A stretch of DNA of 64,000 bases. Origin: DASVHS01 sp038244815 (GTDB taxonomy: Bacteria; Acidobacteriota; Thermoanaerobaculia; Gp7-AA8). The position numbers were made by a program, and so were the translations under genes. Numbering within the stretch: the stretch's first letter is position 1; each line of letters opens with the position of its first letter. Location: contig JBBRTB010000001.1 of the NCBI GenBank assembly GCA_038244815.1, forward strand, positions 62,001 through 126,000, in the 5' to 3' direction. Positions 43,523-52,838 of the stretch are shown here, piece after piece. Below the pieces are notes generated by a model that ran no database searches, had not been told where the DNA came from, and worked only from the letters and a program-made list of their open reading frames with translations.

Positions 43523-44629
43523 CTACCTCGATGCCTGATGCGACGGAGCCTGTTCGATCTTCTCGCGATAGCGTATGACGTCGGACGTCACCTCGATGTA
43601 CGGCAGCGCACAGGCGATCTCGCGCCTGGCGTCGTCGTAGTGCCCCGTCTCGTACAGCGACACGGCGTTGTAGTAACGGAGGTCGGCCTCCCCGCGCGCG
43701 TAGGGCGCGAGCTTGCGGAACGCGCTCACCGCGTCGCGGAACGCACTCGTTCTGTACAAACCGACCGCTGCTTCAGCCACGATCTCGCGCGGCACGCCCT
43801 CCGAGCTCACGATGGCATTGTAGATGTCGTTGGCCTGATCCGTTTTTCCGGCTGACGCCAGGGCGTCGGCCTCCCGGAGACTGAGGAGATAGTTGCGGCG
43901 GTTCTGCGCCTGCATCGCGGCGATCTGGGTCTCGGCCGCCCGCTGGGCCTGGGCCACGCGTTCGTCGGCAGCCCGCTGAATCGCGGCGATGCGCTCATCC
44001 GCCGCCCTCTGGATACCCTGGCAATCCAGCGGCACCTGCGGCGCCGGCGACGCGGTGGTCTCCGCCACCTGTGCAGCGGCCGCCATTCCGGTGGCCGGAG
44101 GATTCGCGGGCGCCGAAGCGGGCTTCTCCATCGCTGGCTGCGAGGCAGCAACCATCGCTGCCGGCCTGGTGGTCACCGTCCCTCCGGCCAGTTGCACGTT
44201 CGTGGGAAGGGACAGTCCGGGGACGAGACTCGAGGCCGTCGACTCGAAGCCGGCCACTTCCGCCGGCAACGGCAGTTGCGCGTACATCGGCTGGATCCGC
44301 TCCGCGGTGGTCAGACGGAGCACTGCCTCACGCGCCTTGTCCTGATGTCCGAGTTTTACCTGGGCCAGGGTCAGATAGACGAGCGCCGTCTCGACGCGAT
44401 CGAGGTTCGGAAACTTCCCCGTGCTCACGTAGTTCTGCATCTGCTCCTGCGACAGCAGCCCGTGTGTGGCCGTGTCGAGGTCCGTGGCGGCGTCGCTGAA
44501 CTTCCCCGCCCGATAGCTGTCGATACCGCGCTGCACGAGCGCATCGGGTGTCAGGGTGGCGGTCTGGGACGCGAACGTGTCGAGCACCAGTACCGAGGTC
44601 AATGAAAGGAGCGCGGCGATGAGGCGCAC
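43523..44629 (-). CDS. exported TPR-type protein with coiled-coil repeats
   Basis: About 368 residues. The signal peptide is MRLIAALLSLTSVLVLDTFASQ when the GTG at 44629 is used; GGGAGGA stands before it. A longer GTG start at 44659 is possible. TPR-like helices lie at about 35-120 (RGIDSYRAGKFSDAATDLDTA) and again at the C-terminus (SAFRDAVSAFRKLAPYARG...AVSLYETGHYDDARREIA). In the middle are three copies of an 11-residue unit of the type IQRAADERIAA, a likely coiled coil. No enzyme motif. Confidence 0.62.
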   Translation of the reverse strand: MRLIAALLSLTSVLVLDTFASQTATLTPDALVQRGIDSYRAGKFSDAATDLDTATHGLLSQEQMQNYVSTGKFPNLDRVETALVYLTLAQVKLGHQDKAREAVLRLTTAERIQPMYAQLPLPAEVAGFESTASSLVPGLSLPTNVQLAGGTVTTRPAAMVAASQPAMEKPASAPANPPATGMAAAAQVAETTASPAPQVPLDCQGIQRAADERIAAIQRAADERVAQAQRAAETQIAAMQAQNRRNYLLSLREADALASAGKTDQANDIYNAIVSSEGVPREIVAEAAVGLYRTSAFRDAVSAFRKLAPYARGEADLRYYNAVSLYETGHYDDARREIACALPYIEVTSDVIRYREKIEQAPSHQASR

Positions 44630-44675
44630 GGGAAGTCCTCCCTCTCGAACGTGATGCACGATGTGTATTGTGACG

Positions 44676-45062
44676 TTATGGACCCGTGGCGTCGAGTCCG
44701 CGCTCCAGAATGCAGGTCCGGATGGTGGCGCGAAGACGGGCAGGCATGACCGGTTTCGTCAGCGCCTGCCTCACTGTCGGGAACAACGAGCGAATCTCCG
44801 AGACGTCCAGGCCCGTCACGACGATGACGCGCTCGAGCATCGACGGATTCGTCCGCCGAAGATGCTCCATGACTTCCGTTCCACTGACGCGGGGAAGTGC
44901 GATGTCGAGAAGAACGATGGCGAACGTCTCGCGCGACAACATCTCAATGGCCACCTCGCCGTCTCCGGCCAGCGCGACCTCCAGTCCTTCCGCGGCGATC
45001 AGCGCGGCCAGCAGCCGCTGCGTGGCCGGGTCATCCTCGACAATAAGAGCTTTGGGACGCAT
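44676..45062 (-). CDS. single-domain response regulator
   Basis: A 128-residue CheY-like receiver domain with no output domain. The acidic pocket is E9-D10-D11, the phosphorylated residue D53 (LLDIALPRVSG), the switch threonine T83 (VVTG) and K103 (LTKPV). ATG 45062 gives the standard start; the longer ORF has no family similarity. It lies 14 bases after the hydrolase stop. No histidine kinase is encoded nearby, so its partner is elsewhere. Confidence 0.88.
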   Translation of the reverse strand: MRPKALIVEDDPATQRLLAALIAAEGLEVALAGDGEVAIEMLSRETFAIVLLDIALPRVSGTEVMEHLRRTNPSMLERVIVVTGLDVSEIRSLFPTVRQALTKPVMPARLRATIRTCILERGLDATGP

Positions 45063-45076
45063 TTCCGGAGAGACTC

Positions 45077-45718
45077 TCAAGCAAGGCCATCGCCATCGGC
45101 CGTCGCCAAGTCCCCCATAAACGCACCAATCACGGTAATTGCACGAGCGAGATTGCCCGATTCCGTCGCTCCCGACCTCGCCCTCGGCCTGAACGAGTGG
45201 TCCCCGTCGGTCAGCCACTCGATGCGAACCGAGCGCGAGAGCTCGTAGCCGGCGACCTCGGAGCGGCTTCCGAACAGGTCTCGTTCGCCCTGGATGACGA
45301 GCGCCGGGGTGCGCAGCGTGGCCAGATGTTTCGTGCGGAGCTTCTCAGGACGTCCCGGCGAATGGAACGGGTAGCCGAGGCAGACCAGACCACGGACTTC
45401 GAGCTCGTCGGCGACGAGACTGGCCATCCGGCCGCCCAGGGACTTGCCACCGATGAAGAGTGAAGGACCACCCCCGAGCGCGCGCACGACGTCGCGCCAC
45501 GCGTCGAGCAGGACCGGCTCGCGATCCGGCGCTCCACGCTTTCCACCTGTCCGGCGCGCGGCCATATACGAAAATTCGAATCGAACCGCGCGAATCCCCA
45601 GTGCCCCAACCCCCTCGGCCACTCGATTGAGAAACGGCGTATCCATCGCGCCGCCGGCGCCGTGCGCGAGCACGAGCGTCTTCTTCGCATCATCGGGACC
45701 GTTGGTGAGAAGCTGCAT
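45077..45718 (-). CDS. alpha/beta hydrolase (KANL3/Tex30-like)
   Basis: A 213-residue soluble hydrolase. The oxyanion segment is LAHGAGGAMDTPF (17-29), the nucleophile S93 in GGKSLGGRMAS, the acid in IQGERDLFG and the histidine in DGDHSF. The length and the motif GKSLGGR match the dienelactone-hydrolase-related KANL3/Tex30 family. Substrate unknown. The divergent debranching enzyme gene starts 65 bases away. Confidence 0.82.
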   Translation of the reverse strand: MQLLTNGPDDAKKTLVLAHGAGGAMDTPFLNRVAEGVGALGIRAVRFEFSYMAARRTGGKRGAPDREPVLLDAWRDVVRALGGGPSLFIGGKSLGGRMASLVADELEVRGLVCLGYPFHSPGRPEKLRTKHLATLRTPALVIQGERDLFGSRSEVAGYELSRSVRIEWLTDGDHSFRPRARSGATESGNLARAITVIGAFMGDLATADGDGLA

Positions 45719-45783
45719 CTGTTACCGGCCTGCGCTCGGAGAGGACTCTAGCAGCGCGGGCATAACTTGAGCAGAGTTCGATC

Positions 45784-47838
45784 GTGTCGATGACGGATCC
45801 TCAATTGATTCCGGTACAAGTCGGATGGCGGCGAGGCGACGCTCGGGACGAGCTCCTCGCTCGCGAATGGCTCGTCACCAACGGTCTGGGCGGTTACGGG
45901 TCGGGGACGATCGGAGGCGCAGCCACGCGCCGGTTCCACGGCAAGCTCATCGCCGCTCTCCCCGCGCCGCTGGGACGCTTCATGATGCTGAACCATCTCG
46001 AGGAATCGATCGAGACCGCGCCAGGCGTTTCCTACAAGCTGAGCGGGGACGAGCACGGCGGCGGCAAGGAGATCGGATTTCCGGAGCCCGATTTCCTGGA
46101 ATCGTTCACGCTCGAATGCGGCATTCCTGTCTGGCGCTACGAGAAGAACGGCGTCCGCGTGGAGAAGCGCGTGGCCATGCCGCATCTGCAGAACACCACC
46201 TACATCATCTACCGGTTGAGCAAGGCCAGTCCGCCGGCCACCCTGCGCCTGCGCCCCTCGCTCAAATTCCGACCGCACGAGGGGCTGGTGAGCGAGGACG
46301 TGTCGACGTCGTGGAGCGTGAAGACGAACGGGCGCGAGGTCGAGATCTCCGACGGACGCGATCTCAAACCGCTGCGTCTCATCCTCATCGGCGATGCCCG
46401 GCTCGTCGACGATCCGCAGCGGCTTCCGCACGTCATCTATCGAATCGAACGGAGACGGGGTTACGAGTACGAAGGGCCGCTCTGGAGTCCCGGGGTGATC
46501 GAGATCCGCATGAAGCCGGGCGACACGGTCGGCATCGTGGCGTCGGTGGAAGAGTGGGACGTGATCCGCGCGATGACGCCCGACGAGTGTTTCGCCGCGG
46601 AGCAGTCGCGTCGCACGCGGTTGCTCGAGATTGCCGGACAGGCGCAGCAGGACACCTGCATCGCCCAGCTCGTGCTAGCCGCCGATCAATTCCTGATCCG
46701 TCCGGGTACGCGAGCGGCGGACACCGCGCGTGTCGTCGCCACCGGCGACGAAGCGCGCACGGTCATCGCCGGCTACCACTGGTTTACGGACTGGGGCCGG
46801 GACACGATGATCAGCCTGGAAGGGCTGACGCTGGTCACGCGGCGCTATCGCGAGGCCGGAAGCATTCTGCGCACGTTCGCCTCGTACATCCGCGACGGAC
46901 TCATTCCGAATCTCTTTCCGGAAGGCGACAGTGGCGGCCTGTATCACACAGCCGACGCCACGATGTGGTTCTTCCACGCCATCAACCGCTTCGTCGACTA
47001 CACGAACGATCAGGAGACGCTGCGGGGACTGCTGCCGAAGCTCGTCGACATCATCGATCATCACGTCGCGGGAACGCATTTCAACATCCGCGTCGATCCA
47101 AAGGACGGGCTGCTCTCGCAGGGCGCCGAGGGATATCAGCTGACGTGGATGGACGCGAAGGTCGATGGCTGGGTCGTCACGCCGCGGCGCGGGAAGGCCG
47201 TCGAGATCAACGCGCTCTACTACAACGCCCTGCGCGTACTACAGCGATATCTCGACGAGGCCGGCGACCAGAAGAACGCCCTGCGCATGGAGGAGCTGGC
47301 ACTCCGCGCGCGCCAGTCGTTCAACGCTCGCTTCTGGAACGAGAAGACCCAGTGTCTCTTCGACGTCGTCGATCAGGACAGCGGCGGCGACGATCCGGCG
47401 GTGCGGCCGAATCAGATCCTCGCGCTCTCGCTCCCCCATCCCGTGCTCGAGGAATCGCGATGGCACGCCGTCGTCGAGAAGGTACAAAGCACGCTGCTCA
47501 CGCCGGTGGGCCTGCGCTCGCTGTCGCCCGGTAGTCCGGACTACAAGCCGCGCTACGACGGCGATCTTCGCTCGCGCGATGCCGCGTATCACCAGGGAAC
47601 GGTGTGGGCGTGGCTGATCGGACCGTTCATCGACGCCTGGTTACGCGTCAATCCCGGGGAGCACCAGAAGGCCCGCGCCTTTCTCAGCGGGTTCGAAAAG
47701 GAGCTGGGACAGACCTGCATCGGCTCGTTCAGTGAGGTCTTCGACGCCGAAGCGCCGTATCACGCGCGCGGCTGCGTGGCCCAGGCCTGGTCGGTGGCCG
47801 AGGTGCTGCGGAGCATGGAGAAGCTGGCCCGCTCCTGA
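45784..47838 (+). CDS. glycogen debranching enzyme (amylo-alpha-1,6-glucosidase)
   Basis: A 684-residue bacterial-type debranching enzyme. The N-terminal beta domain (LAREWLVTNGLGGYGSGTIGGAATRRFHGKLIAALP, about 26-61) is the GDE_N_bac signature. The C-terminal (alpha/alpha)6 barrel has GYHWFTDWGRDTMISLEGL, DATMWFFHAINRF and YHQGTVWAWLIGPF, the glucosidase active-site regions. It frees glucose at branch points of glycogen. Start GTG 45784 or ATG 45790. The product could feed glucose 6-phosphate to the zwf operon at 5.9-9.2 kb. Confidence 0.92.
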   Translation: MSMTDPQLIPVQVGWRRGDARDELLAREWLVTNGLGGYGSGTIGGAATRRFHGKLIAALPAPLGRFMMLNHLEESIETAPGVSYKLSGDEHGGGKEIGFPEPDFLESFTLECGIPVWRYEKNGVRVEKRVAMPHLQNTTYIIYRLSKASPPATLRLRPSLKFRPHEGLVSEDVSTSWSVKTNGREVEISDGRDLKPLRLILIGDARLVDDPQRLPHVIYRIERRRGYEYEGPLWSPGVIEIRMKPGDTVGIVASVEEWDVIRAMTPDECFAAEQSRRTRLLEIAGQAQQDTCIAQLVLAADQFLIRPGTRAADTARVVATGDEARTVIAGYHWFTDWGRDTMISLEGLTLVTRRYREAGSILRTFASYIRDGLIPNLFPEGDSGGLYHTADATMWFFHAINRFVDYTNDQETLRGLLPKLVDIIDHHVAGTHFNIRVDPKDGLLSQGAEGYQLTWMDAKVDGWVVTPRRGKAVEINALYYNALRVLQRYLDEAGDQKNALRMEELALRARQSFNARFWNEKTQCLFDVVDQDSGGDDPAVRPNQILALSLPHPVLEESRWHAVVEKVQSTLLTPVGLRSLSPGSPDYKPRYDGDLRSRDAAYHQGTVWAWLIGPFIDAWLRVNPGEHQKARAFLSGFEKELGQTCIGSFSEVFDAEAPYHARGCVAQAWSVAEVLRSMEKLARS

Positions 47839-47851
47839 ATCTCTTCCAGTT

Positions 47852-47942
47852 GTCATTCCGAGCGGTGCAGAGCGCGAGGAATCTGGGCGGGGGAATCGCG
47901 CCCCCACCCGGATTCCTCACCGTCTTCGCGGCTCGGAATGAC
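47852..47942. repeat. dispersed palindromic repeat, copy 3
   Basis: A 91-base element with perfect ends GTCATTCCGAGC / GCTCGGAATGAC, in the convergent gap between the debranching enzyme and the M20D gene. Same family as 23015-23102 and 37923-38015. Confidence 0.8.
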
Positions 47943-47965
47943 TTGTGACCGGCAGGAATGACCGA

Positions 47966-49252
47966 CTATCGCAGCAGGTCCATCACCATCGCCACCTCGG
48001 TCTCGATGGCGCGACGGAGCACCAGATCCACCGGCACCGGCGCGAACTTCGACGAATGGAGCGACGGCAGTGTGGCACCGCTGGCCACCTTCGCGGGATC
48101 CGCCGCACCGATGTTCAGCATCGTCGCCGGAATCTTCTGATCGAGTGAATAGCGGGCGAAGTCCTCGCTGACCATGAGCGGCTCGATCTCCACGACGTTC
48201 TTTTCGCCGATCTCTTTCCCCACGGCCGCGGCCATACGCTCGGTGAGCTTCGGATCGTTGTACGTGGCCGGCGTCGACTCGCCGAGCTGCGCCGTCACGA
48301 TCGGAGCGCGATCTTCGGGAACGCCCGCGGCCTGCGCGATGCCCCTGGCCACCCGCTCGATGGCCGCCAGCACGCGCTGCCGCACCTCGGCCTTGTACGT
48401 GCGTACCGTGAGCAGCAGTTTCACTTCATCCGGAATGATGTTGCGCTTCGACCCGCCGTGGATCGAGCCGACGGTGATGACCACCGGATCGATCGGCGAG
48501 GTCTCACGGCTGACGATGGTCTGCAGGGCCATCACGATCTCGGAGGCGATGACCACCGGGTCCTTCGTGCTCTGCGGCGACGCACCATGTCCGCTCACGC
48601 CGCGCACGAGAATGTCGACCGAGTCGCCGGCCGCCAGCGCGTACCCGGATCGAACGCCCACCTTCCCCGCTTCGAGCTGCCCGTGATCGTGCACCGCCAG
48701 CGCGTAGTCGGGCCGGGGGAAGCGCTCATAGAGGCCATCGCGCAGCATCGCGCCGGCCCCTTTCACCACTTCCTCCGCCGGCTGTCCGATGAGAACGACC
48801 GTGCCGTGCCACTGCGATTTCATATCGGCCAGCAGTTTCGCGGTGCCCAGGAGCGAGGTCATGTGGACGTCGTGCCCGCAGGCGTGCATGACGTTGGGCG
48901 TCGCGCTCGCGTAAGGCAGTCCGGTCTGTTCTTCGATCGGCAGCGCGTCCATGTCCGTCCGCAACAGCACCACCGGTCCCTTCCCGTTCCGCATGACCGC
49001 CACCACGCCGTAGCAGGTCGCGTTCGGCTCTTCGTACTTGCCGACATGCTCGGTGACCTCGTAGCCCAGCTCGCGCAGATGCGTGGCCAGGGCGGCGGAG
49101 GTTCTCTGTTCCTGCATCGAGAGTTCCGGCGCCGTGTGAAAGGCCTGATACGTCCGGATCAGCGACGGCATCTCGCGATCGATGCGCTCGGAAATCGTTT
49201 GGGCGTTGGCAGACATGGTGATCAGGCAGACGGCGACAGCGAGTCTACGCAT
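47966..49252 (-). CDS. exported M20D amidohydrolase
   Basis: A 428-residue hippuricase-like enzyme that cleaves N-acyl amino acids. The signal peptide is MRRLAVAVCLITMSANA. Metal ligands are in LRTDMDALPIEE, HACGHDVH and AVHDHG, and a late SEDFARY stretch completes the site. The ORF extends upstream past 49252 into the divergent gatB promoter region, so the Met at 49252 is chosen because it gives the signal peptide. Opposite in strand to gatB with a 40-base gap. Confidence 0.85.
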   Translation of the reverse strand: MRRLAVAVCLITMSANAQTISERIDREMPSLIRTYQAFHTAPELSMQEQRTSAALATHLRELGYEVTEHVGKYEEPNATCYGVVAVMRNGKGPVVLLRTDMDALPIEEQTGLPYASATPNVMHACGHDVHMTSLLGTAKLLADMKSQWHGTVVLIGQPAEEVVKGAGAMLRDGLYERFPRPDYALAVHDHGQLEAGKVGVRSGYALAAGDSVDILVRGVSGHGASPQSTKDPVVIASEIVMALQTIVSRETSPIDPVVITVGSIHGGSKRNIIPDEVKLLLTVRTYKAEVRQRVLAAIERVARGIAQAAGVPEDRAPIVTAQLGESTPATYNDPKLTERMAAAVGKEIGEKNVVEIEPLMVSEDFARYSLDQKIPATMLNIGAADPAKVASGATLPSLHSSKFAPVPVDLVLRRAIETEVAMVMDLLR

Positions 49253-49279
49253 ATTGTGAAGCGTACAACACGCCGCTCC

Positions 49280-49285
49280 TATAAT
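49280..49285 (+). promoter_or_regulatory. -10 box (TATAAT) of gatB
   Basis: A perfect TATAAT ends seven bases before the gatB ATG. No Shine-Dalgarno sequence exists in between, so the gene must be translated from a leaderless mRNA. Confidence 0.65.
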
Positions 49286-49292
49286 CCCGCCA

Positions 49293-50681
49293 ATGCCCTG
49301 GGAAGCGGTCATCGGACTGGAAGTCCACGCACGGCTCCTCACCGAGTCGAAACTCTTCTGCGGCTGCTCGACTGCGTTCGGGGCTCCACCGAATACGCAC
49401 GTCTGTCCGGTCTGTCTCGGCTACCCGGGCGCGCTGCCCGTCATGAACCGGCGCGCCGTCGAGCTGGCCATGCGCATGGCCGTCGCCACCGGCTGCACGA
49501 TCCATCTGCGATCGCAATTCGCACGGAAGAACTATTTCTATCCCGATCTGCCGAAGGGGTACCAGATCTCGCAGTTCGAGGAGCCGATCGCCACCGGCGG
49601 GCACGTGGTCGCCGGCGGCCGCACCGTTCGCCTCACGCGGATTCACATCGAGGAGGACGCCGGCAAACTGATTCACGAACCGTCACGGTCGCTCGTCGAC
49701 CTCAACCGCGCCGGCACGCCGCTCGTCGAGATTGTGAGCGAGCCCGACATCCGTTCGTCCGCCGACGCTGCCGCTTACTTCGCGCGGCTGCGCCAGATCC
49801 TCATGTACACCGGCGTCTGTGACGGGAACATGGAGGAAGGCTCGCTGCGCTGCGACGCCAACGTCTCTCTGCGCAGGCCCGGCCAAGCGCTGGGCACCCG
49901 CGCCGAGATCAAGAACCTCAACTCCTTCCGGTTCCTCGGCCGTGCCATCGACTACGAGATCGAGCGCCAGACCGAACTGCTCGAGCGCGGCGGGAAGGTA
50001 GTACAGGAGACGCGGCTGTTCGATGCCGAGAAGAACGAGACACGCCCAATGCGCTCGAAGGAAGAGGCGCACGACTATCGCTACTTCCCCGATCCCGATC
50101 TCTTTCCGCTCGAAGTCAGCGATGCCTGGATCGAGCAGGTGCGGCGCGCCGTGCCCGAGCTCCCCGGGGACCGCAGCGCACGCTACCAGCGCGAGCTCGG
50201 CCTGAGTGAAGTCGATGCGGAGATTCTGGTCGTCAGCCGCGAGCTCGCCGAATATTTCGAGGACACAGCGCGGCTCAGCGACAATCCGAAGTCCGCGTCG
50301 AACTGGATCCGCAACGAGGTCCTGCGCGTCGGCCAGGAGAAGATCGAGCCCGCGCAACTGGCGCGGTTGATCCAGTTGATCGACTCAGGAGCGATCGGGG
50401 GCAAGGCCGCCAAGGAAGTCTTCGATGACATGGCGGTGAGCGGCGGCGATCCCGATGCCATCGTGGAGCGCAAGGGCCTCGCCCAGATCTCGGATCGCGG
50501 AGCCATTGTCGACGCCGCGAAGCGCGTGATCGAGCGCAATGCCGCGCAGGTCGAGCAGTACCGCGCTGGCAAAGCGCAGATCTTCGGCTTCCTGGTCGGC
50601 CAGTTGATGAAAGAGATGCGCGGCAAGGCCAATGCGGAGATCGCCAACGCGGTGCTGCGCGAGCTGCTGGACGCCGGTTAG
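49293..50681 (+). CDS. gatB: aspartyl/glutamyl-tRNA amidotransferase subunit B
   Basis: A 462-residue GatB that transamidates Glu-tRNA-Gln or Asp-tRNA-Asn. Key blocks are WEAVIGLEVHARL, CPVCLGYPGALPV (zinc site), NYFYPDLPKGYQISQ and the IEEDAGKL segment, plus EGSLRCDANVSLR; the C-terminal tail domain has NWIRNEVLR and GKANAEIANAVLRELL. Length is normal. gatA and gatC are not adjacent. Its stop overlaps the convergent gene's stop by four bases. Confidence 0.96.
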   Translation: MPWEAVIGLEVHARLLTESKLFCGCSTAFGAPPNTHVCPVCLGYPGALPVMNRRAVELAMRMAVATGCTIHLRSQFARKNYFYPDLPKGYQISQFEEPIATGGHVVAGGRTVRLTRIHIEEDAGKLIHEPSRSLVDLNRAGTPLVEIVSEPDIRSSADAAAYFARLRQILMYTGVCDGNMEEGSLRCDANVSLRRPGQALGTRAEIKNLNSFRFLGRAIDYEIERQTELLERGGKVVQETRLFDAEKNETRPMRSKEEAHDYRYFPDPDLFPLEVSDAWIEQVRRAVPELPGDRSARYQRELGLSEVDAEILVVSRELAEYFEDTARLSDNPKSASNWIRNEVLRVGQEKIEPAQLARLIQLIDSGAIGGKAAKEVFDDMAVSGGDPDAIVERKGLAQISDRGAIVDAAKRVIERNAAQVEQYRAGKAQIFGFLVGQLMKEMRGKANAEIANAVLRELLDAG

Positions 50682-51463
50682 CGGATGCCCGCCTTTGTGA
50701 ACATGGCGTCGATGGGGCTATCCACTTTCCTGTAGCCCGCCGGAATCACGAAGTCCGAGGGCGGGAAGGCGGCGTCGTGGATCCCTGTGACCGTCATGCG
50801 CGACTTCGAGGTGGTAGTGCCGCCGCCGAGGACGATGGTGGTGGTGGCGACGCTCCCGAGCGGAAAGCCGGTGATCTTCATGCGCGCGTCGTCCATCGCG
50901 TCGAGCAGGCTGTCGCCGCCCGGACTCTGTGTGTAATCGGAAAACGTCGCCGCGTCCGCGGGCCACCGGGACGTCGTCCACAGCTCGGTCGTGATCACGG
51001 AGCGCGTGCTGCTCGCTCCCTGCAAACCGCGGATGCTCACATCGAGCGAAACGGTGATGAGCCATCGCTCGGTGGGAAACCCCTCGATCTGAGCGCCCGG
51101 GCCCTCGTCTTTCACAGAAACCTGAGGCTTGGGAATGGTGAGGTAGGCGCCGAGATCCTTCTGGGCCTTCGCGGCCCGGGCGGCGATCTGATCGAAATCG
51201 AGAACGTAATACGTCTTCGCGGCCGGATCGAGCACGGTGCTGAGATGACTGGCCGACGACGACAGAATGATCGAGCCGGTGGCGAAGAGCTGGCCGTCGT
51301 TGTGCATGACATCGAAGCGGCGGTTGGCCCCTTCGATCTTCATCACACCGCTGAACGTGTGCGGCTTCACGCCCGCGGTGGTCTGCTCCATGCGGTAGGT
51401 CATCCCGCCGCGAACCTGTGTTGCGGAGCAAATAAGAATGAGAGCGAAGAAAACCGTTTTCAT
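50678..51463 (-). CDS. exported DUF4412-like protein
   Basis: A 261-residue exported protein. The signal peptide is MKTVFFALILICSATQVRG. The mature part starts GMTYRMEQTTAGVKPHTFSGVMKIEGANRRFDVM and contains TVLDPAAKTYYVLDF, in the manner of LolA-like/DUF4412 beta sheets that bind lipid or measure envelope state. ATG 51463 is chosen; the longer ORF runs into the divergent fadL leader. Convergent with gatB. Function unknown. Confidence 0.6.
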   Translation of the reverse strand: MKTVFFALILICSATQVRGGMTYRMEQTTAGVKPHTFSGVMKIEGANRRFDVMHNDGQLFATGSIILSSSASHLSTVLDPAAKTYYVLDFDQIAARAAKAQKDLGAYLTIPKPQVSVKDEGPGAQIEGFPTERWLITVSLDVSIRGLQGASSTRSVITTELWTTSRWPADAATFSDYTQSPGGDSLLDAMDDARMKITGFPLGSVATTTIVLGGGTTTSKSRMTVTGIHDAAFPPSDFVIPAGYRKVDSPIDAMFTKAGIR

Positions 51464-51527
51464 AATGCTATGATGCGCCCGTTTCTGCCCCCCTTCCACG
51501 TAGGTCAATGAAAACGAGGAGGTTACC

Positions 51528-52820
51528 TTGCGTTTGCACTCCAGATTTCTGATGTTCGCGCTGGTCTCGCTGACGATCGCCGGAACCGCGTTCGGCTCCG
51601 GGTTTGCGATCTTTGAACAAGGCGCGAAAGCAACAGCCATGGGCGGCGCCTTCGCCGCCACCGCCGACGATCCCAGTGCCATCTTCTACAATGTTGCCGG
51701 TATCGCCCAGCAGCGGCATTTCACGATCCTGGCCGGCGGGACGGCGATCAACTTCGCCAACGAGTTCCGCGGCGATCCCAACGACGAGTACACGTCGGGC
51801 ACGACCGGCCAGTACGCGCGGCACACATTCGTCCCTCCGAATGCCTATGTCACCGTTCCCATCGGCACGAACATGACGTTCGGGCTGGGACTGATGACAC
51901 CGTTCGGACTGCGCACGAACTGGCAGGCGCCGTGGGTGGGCCGTTTCGTGTCGAGCGACGCGAACGTAAAGACGCTGTCGATCGAGCCCGCCCTGGCCTG
52001 GCAGACCTCCGACGGCCGCCTGGCCATCGGAGCGGGCGCCGACTACCGCCGCGCGCACATCATCCTGCAGCGGAACAACGCACCGACTGGCAACGGAGTC
52101 AATCCGTTCACCGGCCGCATCGTGGACGTCGCCAATGTCTACCTCAACAGCGACTGGGATTCCGCGTGGGGCTACAACGTCGGCGTGCTGTACAAGGCCG
52201 ACAGCTTCCGCGTCGGTGGCTCGTATCGCTCGGATATGGACATCAACTTCACGGGCGACGCCACGTTCACGCAGATTCCGACGGGCAATCCTCAGCTCGA
52301 CGCCATCGTCAAGGCCGGATTGCCGCCGAATCAGCGCATCGCCACGACGCTCCCCTTCCCCTCTACAACGATTCTCGGCTTCGCCCTGACCACGATCCCG
52401 AACACAGACGTCGAATTCGACATCACGCACACGACCTGGAGCCGTTTCAAGTCGCTCGACGTCGCATTCGCGACAACGCCGGCCGTGAATCTCAGCCGCG
52501 CCGAGAACTGGAAGGACGCCAACTCCTATCGCATCGGCGCGAATCACGCCGCCACGCCGAACTGGGATGTGCGCTTTGGTCTGCTCTATGACCGCAACCC
52601 CCAGCCCACTGAGTCGGTGAGCCCGCTGCTGCCGGATGCGGACCGCACCGGCGCGACGTTCGGCACCGGCTATCACAGCGGACCCTGGATCGTCGACGCC
52701 ACGGTGTTCGTCCTGCACTTCAACGACCGCAGCACCAAAGGCGTGAGCTCGGAAGGGTTCAACGGCACCTACAAGACCAACGCAACCCTGCTCAGCCTCG
52801 ACCTCGGCTACAGGTTCTAA
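51528..52820 (+). CDS. FadL/TodX-type outer-membrane hydrophobe transporter
   Basis: A 430-residue beta-barrel. Signal peptide at 1-22, then the plug SGFAIFEQGAKATAMGGAFAATADDPSAIFYNVAGIAQ, which is the FadL hallmark. Alternating strands follow and the last residues are LSLDLGYRF, ending in Phe as outer-membrane barrels do. The start is TTG at 51528 with GAGGAGG six bases upstream. It imports long-chain fatty acids or aromatics. The SGNH esterase gene follows after 18 bases. Confidence 0.9.
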   Translation: MRLHSRFLMFALVSLTIAGTAFGSGFAIFEQGAKATAMGGAFAATADDPSAIFYNVAGIAQQRHFTILAGGTAINFANEFRGDPNDEYTSGTTGQYARHTFVPPNAYVTVPIGTNMTFGLGLMTPFGLRTNWQAPWVGRFVSSDANVKTLSIEPALAWQTSDGRLAIGAGADYRRAHIILQRNNAPTGNGVNPFTGRIVDVANVYLNSDWDSAWGYNVGVLYKADSFRVGGSYRSDMDINFTGDATFTQIPTGNPQLDAIVKAGLPPNQRIATTLPFPSTTILGFALTTIPNTDVEFDITHTTWSRFKSLDVAFATTPAVNLSRAENWKDANSYRIGANHAATPNWDVRFGLLYDRNPQPTESVSPLLPDADRTGATFGTGYHSGPWIVDATVFVLHFNDRSTKGVSSEGFNGTYKTNATLLSLDLGYRF

Positions 52821-52838
52821 CCCCAAAGGAGAATCGCA